A stretch of DNA of 64,000 bases, from assembly GCA_040954595.2 (NCBI GenBank), contig CM082580.2, positions 7,254,001 to 7,318,000 of the forward strand. The letters run 5' to 3'. Source of the DNA: Balanoglossus misakiensis (Eukaryota > Hemichordata). The notes under the pieces are model-generated. The model was not told the DNA's origin, made no database searches, and worked only from the letters and a program-made list of their open reading frames with translations. A program made the translations under genes and the position numbers. Positions 1 to 12,200 of this stretch are shown here, one piece after another (positions within the stretch are counted from its first letter, which is position 1; the number at the start of each line of letters is the position of its first letter).

Positions 1-256
1 CACATTGGCTCAACACAGTCAATGAAACTTTTCTCACTAATCATTTTCACTGGAATTTTGCAGGCAAATAAGGCCAGACTAGTGGCTTTTTATGTGACGA
101 CAAACCTCGGGAAGAGAAAATCTAGAAAAGGTTTTCCTATCCTCTGCAGTTATTCAGAACTACCTTTGCTGTGATGGTTCAAGTTCCCTCTTTTGTTCAA
201 TGCCACACCTTCGCAAAGGACTTTGAAAAACACACACAAGAAAACCATAGACTTAC

Positions 257-3200
257 TTCTGCACAAGTCAGAGAACACAAATTCCCAACAGTGTGGATTT
301 TCCGTGCTCTGACCAGCTGTCCCAGACCACGCGACCTATGCATGGGGAGAGAAAAGGAAGAAATTAATACTCTTTTCGTTGTGTAGATGGACAACCAACA
401 TTGCTATACATGTAGTAGGGAATCATCATGTATCTGAAAAGTCATACGGTATTTTGCAAACATTTTAATAAATATGTAGAAAGTAGCCAGAAACTGCAAG
501 TCCAGACACAAGTCAGTACAGTTTGCTGTCGTTGTGGTGATGATACCACCAATTGTATGACTCCATACCAAAGCTGTAGAAATGGTTTCATATAGTCCGA
601 CACTACTGTGGTGTACACAAGTCCCTCCCACGCTATCACCCCCTTTGTAAAGTAAGAATGACCTGTCCCGGTATACAACCAGATGAAACCATTGCAGAAG
701 TACGAGGGGCTGCAGGGTGAAATATTAAATACTCACAAGACGGACGATGTCAACTGTGGCAACACCTGCTCAACTGGTGATGGACAATCGTTCAATTCCG
801 GATACACCTGTTCCCGGCTATCCCACTCGTCTTCCTTGACACTTGCCGGGCTGCTCTGGGGTGTCCTGGATAGACGACGCTGTTACAAGGGGAAATACGG
901 ATTGTATGTAAAATGTTCTGCCACAGTTAACAGCGTAGAAAATACATGTATTTCTACAACTTTCATATTTACACCCTTTGTGAAGCTTATTAAGATTAAT
1001 TATGTTAGTCTTAGTTTAGTGGGAAAGGACCATGAAAAATAAACATACTTTTCTGCTGTTGTTTGATGTTGGAGTAATGAACCCGTTCCTCTCTTGATGT
1101 CCACCATTCACAGGGCTCATCTTGTAACCGCTGGCAACCAGTCGGCCATTGCCAGACTCTCTCAGTGGAGTTGTAATATACTGCAAATAAAAATAGTTGC
1201 ATTATTGCATTATTGATCACAGCTTGTAGACAATGCAGTTGTGTTTTATGACGATGATGATGATGATGATAGTGATGATGATGATGATGGTGGTGGTGGT
1301 GATAGTGATGACAATGTTGTTGATGTTTTAGTTGACTCCCCCCCCCCCCAAAAAAAAAAAAAAACATGTTCAAACTCAGTCTATCTCGGATGACATCCGA
1401 TTCAAACTCTACATTTCCTAGACTAAAAAGTTTCTCCTGAAAATAAAAAGACCTACCCTGCTCTGGGCAGTTATGACCTTTGATGGGGTCGTGGTAACCA
1501 AGGGTGACGGGGGCAGAGCAGACTTGTTCAATTCCAGACACCGGTTGACGCCCTTCTGACCTGGAGAGTTGCAATCCTCCCCCGTTTTGTCTTGTTCAAG
1601 AGGTTCTGCAAAACTGACTCTTCTCAGCTGAAAAAAAAAGAAAATTACATCAATGAAATTGGACAGAAGATGGTGTAAATCACGGTCACAGTACACTCAT
1701 AATTAATTATCACAATTTTGTGATATACCGGTATGTCTCATAACGTAAGAACCTAGGTATGATTGCACAACAAAATTTAAATTTCCTCAGTGGAATCTGC
1801 TTCTCCTGAACACGCGGAAACTATGTGGATAATATTAACCTAGATAAGGAGTCTGGTCATACTCCTCAGCTTATTATCATAATCTCTGAGTGGAGAATGG
1901 CTTCATTCATCCAACTCCCCAGCTAAAATTAAAAATTCTCATTCTCCTCATGTGACATCTGACCTCACCTTATTTGGAGGTGAAGGTGAATCTGTGCATT
2001 TCCTCTTCAGAATTCCCCCTCCCGGAGATGTCTTGGGCGAGTACAACTGACTGGTCAACCTCAGCTGGGCTGGCGACGTCACCATGCCCTTGGGTGACCT
2101 CTGACCTGGCTTGTCGCTCGAGGACGACGGCGAGAGGTTTGCCAACCTCGGAAAAACAAACCTACGGCTTGAAACGGGCGAACTGTGTGGCGAAGAAAAC
2201 CTGGCTTCTTTACCTGGCAGTGGGTTGTTGCTTTTAGCAGCGGGCTTAGGTGGGCTCTGGCCACTTTCAAGCCTCTCAACTCCATCTGTTTTTGTCACAG
2301 TGTTCACTTTAGGTTCTTTGTCATCTTTAGATTCCGACTGTGATACAACCGGTTCGTCCATTTTTGATTCGTCGCCGAGACAACCAACCAAGTTGGCCAA
2401 TGGCAAGTCCCAATCATCCTCCTCCTCCATTTCAACTTTCTTTACCTCCTCCCTCACACGCTCCTCTTTTCCTGGCAAGTTCTCTTTCACCTCTGCACTC
2501 GGCAGAGACTTCCTTCTTTTCGGCTTCTGTTCATCCGGCTTGTCTTCCGGAGACTGCTGTCTTACAGGAGATGCACTTGCCGTTCGCCTCCTAGCAACCG
2601 GGAGGGCGCCACCCAGTTTCCGTCTCCTCGTTGTCATCGGCGACCTGACGGGCGACTTGACGACTCTCTGTAGCACCTTCTTGGCCGCCTTCTGTTTGGG
2701 GCTGGTCTTCTTCTTGCCGACCAGCCGTTTGAGCTTGCCACTATCGATTCTGTTGTCCCGTTTCTCTTCCCCGTTGCTGACGTCCCGCACTCCTGAAGGT
2801 GCCTCGTCTCCCGCTGCAGGAGGAATCGTGCCATCACAGTCCTTGAAAGTCGCTTCTCCATCACGCTCTTCCTCGTGCGCCGCCTCTTCCTTTGCTCCCT
2901 CTTCCCTGGACATCGCCACATTGGAGTCGGCCTCTCGTGCGGAATCTCCAGTGTGAACGTCCTCTGTGGGTGAAGCCACTCCGGGTTCCGTGTCAGCACC
3001 GCGTGTTGGATCCTTGAGGAGGTTATTACCATCCTCTGCAGGAGACGTCACAGCTTCGCTTGCGGTACCTGCACTCTGCGTCGAATCCCCTACGTTGCCA
3101 TCTTCTGCAGACGCGAGCGCATCTTTCCTCTCAGCATCCACGTCGACATCTCCGCTGGGTTTGGTCGAGTCGCCTGCATTGCCGTCTTCTACAGCTTCTG

Positions 3201-6200
3201 ACTCCTCTCCACAAGCATGAGGAGCACCGTCCACATTCGCGTCAGACTCCTTTCCAGCGACAACGTTCATTTGTTCAGGACTCGACGCAACAGCTGCGTT
3301 GGGCCGTTCAACCGGATCGCAGTCCCGATCCTGGTTGCCGCTTTCCGCAACCAGGCTACCTGTCTTGTCCACCTCACCACAGTCCCCTTCCGGGCCCAGA
3401 TCGACTTCGGTGTCCTTCTGAGAGGCAAAGAGATCGACGCTCTCCACCGACGTGTTGTGGACACTGCTCCCCTCGTCTTTGGGATCCTGTCTGCGCGAAC
3501 CGCTCGCCGTGTCCCTGGAACTATCCGCCTCCTCTTCTGCCGACTTTGCAGGAACTACAGTGTCAGCGGCGCGGCGGCCGTACTTGCTGACTCTCCTCCT
3601 CACGGGTCTCTGACTGCCAGAGGAGGAGCCCCCATCCCTGCCGCTGGACTCTGTCACCTCCGCGACTGTAGACAGCGAGGGTGGTTTAGTCCCTTTCGGC
3701 GGCCTGCCAGGTTTTCTCTTTGGCGTCGGTTCACGCTCGGACTCTGCTCCCGCGCGAGGAGACGTTTCTTCAGATTTGCGAAGCCTCGTTTTTATCCCAA
3801 GCTTCTTTTTCCTCGTGGGAGACGCCTCTTGTGAGGATATGTCGCCCGCGTAATCTTGCGATTCGGCTCGCTTGCTCGCTGCATTATTATCGCCATCGTC
3901 TTGAGTTTCGTCAGTGCTAGACAACGACTTCCGGTTTTTGATCAGGGGTGGCCTACCACGTTTCCGCTTTGGTTTGAGTTCGGCTTCCTGAGACAACTGC
4001 GGTGACGAATTTTCTTCGGTCTTGGCATGCTGCGGCTTTCTTCCCGGCTCCCGAGTGAACACGCCACTGCCGGCATCTTGTGAATCGATGTCTCTGTCTC
4101 TCCCGCTGCCGGAGCTCTTGCTCGCTGCTTTGTTACTCCCATCATGACTTGCTTCACCACAGTCCATGACGGCATCGTCCCCATCATCCTCTTTGTCAGC
4201 AGGCAGTGGGGCAACTCCCTCGATGCCCTCCGAGTCTGCATCCCTGCCAAGAGGAGAAGAGTCTCTGATTATGCTCCTTCGTCTCTTAGATTTTCGTTCG
4301 GGTGCTTTATTATTCTGTCCGTCTTCACATGTCTGAACTGAACTTTGAGTTCCTTTTTCCGTCTGTTCAGCTGCTGAGCACTGTGACCCTCTTGTCTTCA
4401 AAGGCGAAGAAACCGACTTTGTGGCCTTGTTCTTTTTGGGGCTGTATTTCTTGATGTCGTCCTGGCTCAGTCGCTTCAGTTTCAGAACGGGCTCGGCCAT
4501 CAGTTTCTGGCTGTCACCTGACCCCGGAACGACGCCGGTACTCTCCTTGGGATGAGTCCGCGTTCTTCTCTCTTCCGCCTGTGAGTCAGCCACTGCCATA
4601 ATGTCAGGCTTGCGGTCGAAATCCAGCTCCGACTCGGCGCCGAAATCCATCGACTGGGTTTCGGGTACCAGGCTGATAACGTGGCCCCCGGCTGACTCCT
4701 CCATTGCAGCATCACCCATGTCTTCAGACGCCGGCTTCTCAGAAGTGTCCGTCACCTCGATGCTGGTGCCTTCTGTCTTGATTTTGTCCTCTCTGACCAA
4801 AACCCCAAGGCTACGTCTCCTGTTTACGGAGGACACGGTGTTCTCCTTGGGCGGAGTGCCGGCGATGACATCTTCGCTTGTGGTGTTCAGCCCCACGGCG
4901 TCCTCGTACTTCTCGGACTCCTCGGTGGTAGAAATATCCATTTCCTCCACAGAGTCTATACCCACGCTGTCTGCGACCCCTTCTTCTCCCAACTTCTGAT
5001 TTCCACACTCCTGCACGGCACAATCCCCATCAGCTTCGTTCTTGTCAACATCGACCCTGTCCTCCTCGCTGGTGATTTTTCCTCCCGGCTTCTCTCGATC
5101 ACCTCCGTCGACTTCACTCGACTTCACAGACACACCCATCGCGGACATCACCGGATCAGGCTGGATGTGCTTCTTCGCATCTTTAACAGCCGTCTCACCA
5201 TCACCACTACCATCATCATCATCGTCGTAATCCCTGACATCAGAAAACAGCTGGAAATGATTCACATTCGGATAGTCCTCCTCCTTTCCAGCCCTCTTCT
5301 CGTCTGTGCTTTCACTTTGTCCACAGATGCTGTCAACGTCACTCTTCGCTTCCTCTATCAGTCCAGAAAAACTGACTCTCTTGACTTCCTTCCTCCCGAG
5401 ATCGGACAGAGCATCTTCGAAGACTTCTTGGTCTTCGTCGGACGAAAGCTCAACATCTTCACTCGGTGGCGCTACATCACCCTTTTCATCATCTTTGTCA
5501 GGTTTCTGGTTACACTGTTCGGGCTCTTCCCCTAAAGAAATCTGGGAACTAAGAAACAAACACAGAAACAAAATCAATATATTGGCTCCAATACATGAGC
5601 GAGACCAGGCTTCAGCAAGCAGATACAGGTTGTGGGGCGTACATTAGCATTCATTCATGCAAAGAATACTGAATATTGTGCAAGTATTATAATGTGTTTT
5701 GCAATGGAACTAATATTTTAACCCCCAGTTGCCTCTGTAGAAGTCCAACTTTACCACAGAAAACACATACCAACCTAATGTGGTGAATTGATTCAGCAAA
5801 TGCCATAATCTGAAACAAGTTTTAGGGAGTTTCATTCCCTTGGGTAAACAGCCGTATGCTGTTGCCCTGCTCACCAGTCATTACATGTTGGTGTTAGTGG
5901 TTAGTGCATAATGACTTACTCTTGGACACTCTGGCTGGCCATCAACTCCGCCATCAGATTTGTATCCTGCGAGGCGTCCAGGTCGTTGTACATGGCGGGT
6001 ACCACTGAGCGATTCCGCAACACTTCCTTCTGGTGTTCCGTCAACACGCGTTTCTTCTTTGGCGAGGGTGCGATTTTCACAAACTCCTTCGGAGGAACAG
6101 AACATTCAGAACATTAGCAGATTCAGACTTGTATTAAGCCTTTGAAAGCCAACAGGGGGAACTGGTTCGGCTGAAGTCAACTACATGATTGCAGAGGGCA

Positions 6201-9200
6201 TGAAACGTGTAGTTACCTTCGTCTCATCTTTCCACAGCAGATGGGAAATCATGGCATAATGGCCTTTCGTAAAGCAGTCATTTGACAAACAGCCACATTT
6301 AGAGAAACACAACATCCCTCAATAGAGAAATAAACCTACCATGCTGTCCTCGTCAATAGACAAGGGTAACTTCCTCCTGGCTGTCGCACTCAAGGGAGAA
6401 GCGAACCCTTTCTGCGCTTTACTCCGGGTCGATGGAGACACCGTGCTTTTCGGAGAGGCCACTGCCGTCGGGGTCTTCCTCAGGAAACTGCCATGCATCT
6501 TCTGCGGCGATGGCCGACCGAAATTCGGAACACCCTGAAGCATCGGTGGGGCTGGCGGAGCCATGGTTTGAGATGCTTCAGTCTGGAAAATGTGAAAACC
6601 ACATTTTTGAAAAAATGTCAGTTAAAGTGATCAAGTCTCTCTCGCTGCCCTTTTTCCATTAATTATGTTTGATACAAGACACCGTTTATGTTAATGTACA
6701 TGTGTATATTTAGTGAATGAACGTTCAACCACACACAACTTCCATCCCACTTGTATCATATGATATGAGAGTTAGAAAAGTTCATTGGTACAGATTTCTA
6801 ATAACGAGGCTGACTTACATCGGTCGCAAGACTAAACGGCGTCTCCTCAACTGTCTGAATGTCACTGTCTTCAAAGCCTGGCAGAACGATTGGGGTCTTC
6901 TTCTTCAGTTTCTGTAAGCACAACCTGAAAAGAGATCCAGATTCAGATGCGGTGCTCGTACGACTCGAGACGTTAAATATGGCCACCACAGAAACATTAG
7001 CATTTGCCGATGGAATATCAGCGTTTGACCTATGGACCAAACATGGCTCTCACAAAACATATTTCAAACCTGTAACCGTATTTACAGTTCTGTCAAAGGC
7101 TGGAAACTTCACTGGACAGACTTTGTTCATGTAGAATCCTTTCTGCCATTCATTAGAGAAGAGCTCACGTATTCGTCACCAACACTTACTTCAAACACTC
7201 TGGGTAATCGAGGTGTTCGGCGTTGGCAAAAGTTGCGTTCCAAAACACGAGCGACCGGTTCTTCAGCGACCTCTTCGGGTGGTGGAGCGTGGCCTCCAAG
7301 AGCGGCGACACGATGCGCAAGAAGCCGGTGTCGTAGGGGCGTTTGTAGCGGCTCTCGACAGCCGTCAGGATGTCGGTCAACAGCTTCTGCAGCTTCTGGT
7401 TCAAAGGCATCGTGAACAAGCCACCGGGTCCTGGAGATCTGCAGTCCAAATTGTAAAAAAAAACAGAGATGCAGATTATAACATTGCAAATGGGCCTGAG
7501 TAGTTAACGTCATCTTCCAACACTCTGATTCTGGTTTTATAGCAGAGAAAATGACAAACCCAAAGCATGACAGATTTACAAAAAATATGAAAACAGTAAA
7601 ATCTACTCACGTGGCTGATGCCGCAAACAGATTTGCGATTGGTTCTGCAAGCTTGCTCAGGATATCAGATATCACGGTTGCTATGGAGATGTGGGCAAAC
7701 ATCATGGATAGTAAAGTCATCATGCCACTGACCCCTGAAGACCAAGGCTGTGTGTTCTCCTCTGATGATTTCTGTGAAGAGAGCAGTTGAAGATGTTTTT
7801 GTGAATTCACACTGGTCATGTTAACTACCTTTTGCAAGGTGGTTATCCTTCTCTTTATCATCATCATCATCATCATCATCATCACCATAAAAACAAGGAA
7901 TTTACTAATCACCTTGGTTACAAGCCCAGCAAATGACATGGTCTTGGTGCTGGTGAACTGACACAGAGAACGGAGCAGGTTGCCTAGCAACTTTGTCACC
8001 GACGTCAGGTTTCCAAGTGGTCTATGTCCCTTCCTATTCAGCTTGGCAGGACTCATTAATGCTGCAATCAAAACACAATATACTTGTGTATTAGAGGAAT
8101 ATTTTGTTTCGGCATGTTTTAAGCCCGAAGGGGAACTTCTTATGTCAGTGATAAAGCCAGTGTAGTAGCTGAGGTTACTCGAAATTTCAACGATGTCCCC
8201 AAATGACTTACCACCATCATTCGCAGCCTGCTGCATCGAAAATTGAGAGAAGTCCATGGCGTTGATCATGACGCTGCAGATTTGGACAAGTGCATCGACA
8301 ATATTCATATCCTGAAAAATGAGCAAAATGAAGAAGTTCTGACATTTCGTCCTGATCTGAAAACGTGCCAAATTTCGAAGAAAAAGCAGAATATTCTCAA
8401 TTAAGGGATTAGGGACCGTGGCACTAACCATCAACGCGTCCTCGTCCACGATGTTCAGAATTCTCTGGCTGAGATCCTCGCAGCACAAATTGGCTTCGGC
8501 CGTGGTGACCAGAGCGGCACATCTGGCGAACGTACGGTACAGCTCCGACCACGTCTTCAGTAAAGTTTTCATTGTCCCCTGAGGTGTTTAGGAAAGAGCC
8601 AGAAAACCCCATGGATGAGTTCGACACATTGGAAACTATCTAAATTGAACACTGTATGCACTGAAAATGTTGAGTTCAAAATTCAAAGGTCATGAACTCT
8701 CTTAACCAAGCATAATTCCATGGCTTGGGTGTATAAAATAAAGCCATCTCAAAATAAATCAACTTTCGAAAAACAGTAGGTTCATGTACATGATTCTGTT
8801 GACAAAGACGGCAGCTTGCACAAAATCACATACACCTTCACGCTTACCTGAGCTATATTATATGTAAATATTCTGTTGACAGGCAGTGTCAGCGCTGCAT
8901 ACATTGTGCTGAAATCATGCTCCAACGAATCTCCCTGGTTCACCTCGTTATTCTGAAGAAGAAAAAAGATCAAATAGTTTAAAACAGGCTTTCAATAAAC
9001 TGTCTAAAACAATTCTTAAACTACTGAACTTCCACACATCATTTCTGGAATCGGGCAATGAATCTCTCTGCGTACGACCGGTAACAAACCTGTATGACGT
9101 GGCGCAGAAGCAAATTGACCACCGTGCTCCAGATGCGCCACACCATCTCCTTGTTGTCGATGGCAACGGCCGCTTCGTCCAGCATCTCCAAGATGGACTG

Positions 9201-12200
9201 GGCAAACCGCAGCACCGAGGTCGGGTTGTTGATGCCACACTCCACCAGTCGGTCCATGATGCAGAAGTACCTGAGAGGAGACGAGGAGACAGACGCATGA
9301 TGATCTTTATTGAGTCTCATTATGGATAATCAACCCTTTCACCACAATGGTTCAGTCCACACCTGTTGTTTTCTATGGTAAGGTTGGACCTCTAGAGGGA
9401 ACTGGGGGTGACAGTGTTAATTAATGCCAACAGACGGTGAAATGCCTGATCACCTTGTCAAGATGAAACAGCACTACATATTTGCTGTTTATATATACTG
9501 GGAGAATTGTCCATCCTTGAGACTCACCTTTCCTCATGGATCACATCCAACATGCTGTGATGGAACAACTGCTGGATCAAGTACAATGCCGGTGTGCCCT
9601 GCAAAGAATGCAACAGTAAATGAAACACTAATTAAACATTTTTAGTGTCGACAGGCATGTCTGGTCTCACATATAAACATGCATCATCACATCTGTTCAC
9701 GTCTCCACAAATAATTTTGATACAAAATCCACCATTCCTTCACCATGACTGGTGACAAAGCTGCCACAGTAGAAGCAATAACGATAACTCACATGCATGA
9801 CTTCAGCATTACCGACGTGGTAGGCAGGTGAAGCCAGAGCTTTGTGCGGCAATCTGCTCACAGATTCTAATAATTTCTGAAATAAAATACAACAATAAAT
9901 ACATGTGATATTACTGCCTATTTTTTTTAGCCATTTTTGCTCTCACATTTCATACCTTCTTTGGAAAGGCAGTTTCCAAATAAAGGATTGTGAAAAACAT
10001 TTGACATCAGAAAACCACTCACATGAATGTAGGTGACCCGGTATAGCAGACTGAGTCGTTCAGAAAACCATACAAGGTTAAAACAGCAAGTACTTGGACG
10101 TATTTATGGTTTGACCCCTTTTACCAGAATGGTTTGATCCACCACGGGGATTCGGGGGAGCTAGGCATGTTTCATCAAAAGATGAGAATCTGACTTACCA
10201 GTGTAAAGCTGGAAGATAATTTCTCGGAGTTAATGATGGACTGAAGACATGTGAGGTAAAGTGTAAAGATCTCAACCGTGTCTTTCTTTGGTCCCAAGTC
10301 AAGCAATGCTTCCAGGTGAGCTGTTAGACACTGCCATATGTACTGGACGAGCGATTCTGTCAAGGAAGTGACAAGACATGCTAATATAAGATCACTCAAC
10401 ATCGTTTTCCATTTAACAGATGATGCATCAAACAATTTCAGAATTGTTATGCTGTAATGAGACAATTCTATATAAATCTGAAGAACAAGTTTCCAATCTG
10501 TGATGACGAAAAGACTGGTCACTGACCTTTGAACTCGCTGCCAATACTACAGAATGCGTCTCTGACCGTGCTGATGAGAATAGCACCGACTTTTGTAAAT
10601 GCTGAACTTGAACTTAACAGCTGATGAGGCAGCGGACCTGAAAAAAAAATCAAATCAAATCGAGATTCTATCAAGGGAGTGGGACTTTTGACGTGACATG
10701 CAGAAAACCGATTCAGTTTAAATTTATGTCATTGTGATTCAAAAATAAGATCTCCCACAGTGTTCTGTTGTGAGCCTTCTTCTTGTTTCGGGGAAACGTG
10801 GGTTTGGACTGAACCATTGTTGTGAAAGGGTTAAATTAACAATCTTGAGAAACACTCACCCACTGTGAACTCCATCTCCAACTTGTTGACGGGAATGTTG
10901 GCTTCTTGGAGGAAACGAGCCAGGATCTCCATGCCTTTCCGCTGCACTGATTTGTAGGTCGGCTGCGGGGGAGCCTGGCCGGCGTTTCCCGGCAGATCGA
11001 TGTGCGGAGTGACCGGACTCCCTCGGAAACCACCACCACCTGTGTGGGGTCAGGGGGAAACACAAGTCAGTATAATCGGTGAAGTTGTGTTTTGTAAACA
11101 GGCCGGCAAGACGAACTAACAGTCGGTCGAAGAAAATAAAATTTGCTCATTAACATCTCAGGCGGCGTCAATTGAATAAACAGTAGCGTTTTCATCTTTT
11201 GACTAATCACTGGCCTTCCATTTTTTGTTTTCATGCGAAATGTGCCAAACGGGTAGACAGGCTTACCACTCCTGTAGATCTGCGGTGTTGACAAGCGACC
11301 GACGGAGGACGAGCCCATCACCGGAGTGCTGGGGCACTGCGCGATGTTCACTGACGTCAACCCGAGGCTGAACTGAAGCAGTGGCACACACACCTGAAAA
11401 AAAGCAAGATTGCATAGGATGTTCAAAAGCCAGGATACCGCAGTTAGGGAATAGCCCAAAACAATTCTGGGGGAGGAGTGTGTGTGTGGTTACAATAGGG
11501 TGGTTATATATCACAGTGAGGGAATGGCCCCGAGGTTGGGGGGGGGGGGTTACTATAGGGCAGTCGTTTACTGTTCTTCTTGAAATTTAATAACACAGCG
11601 TGATACAGGCCTCAACACTCTGACTGCCACACTGTGACCCTCACCACCAAGACACCACCAGAAAATCAGACGCCCACATATCGACGGCAGATGCCTCCTC
11701 TTACCTGGTCAAAATTGTTGGTCAACCTCGTGCCCATCGCCTGGACGAGATGCCACCAGGCGTTGAATTTGGCCAGGGCAATGCTCTCTTGCTTGGCTGC
11801 GGTCACTTTGAACGGCTGAAGAAGCAGCTTCAACCTCTTGTGGTTGCACAGAATATCTGAAAGACACAGTGACAGAAGATGGAGGCTCAGCTAGGGTCAA
11901 AACGACCGCTTGTTTTGCTGTTTTGACCACCACTTCAATTTCCAGATATGTCCAGAAAGCAATTACTTTTCCACAGAGAGAGAGACATTTCACTTACCCA
12001 TATCGAGAGCAAAGTTGTCAATCAGATGTTGCCACGCTTGGAACGAAGCACACCTGATCTCCGGCGAGGTGCTCTTGAAGCCCCTCTCAACGATGGCCAA
12101 CAGACTGTTGATGAGACTGCCTCCCTTGTGTAAAGCCTACAGGAGGGGGTAAACATAGAGGAGGGTAAAACACCACAAACGTTACTATATTGTCTATGGT

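Noticed and set aside
1-200. A further RIF1 C-terminal exon
   Set aside because: No frame here matches the conserved sequence expected after the CII block, so the next exon is probably outside the window.
2111-2956. 281-codon plus-strand open frame, Ser/Leu rich
   Set aside because: It is a shadow of the RIF1 giant exon on the other strand; no splice or start context and no homology.
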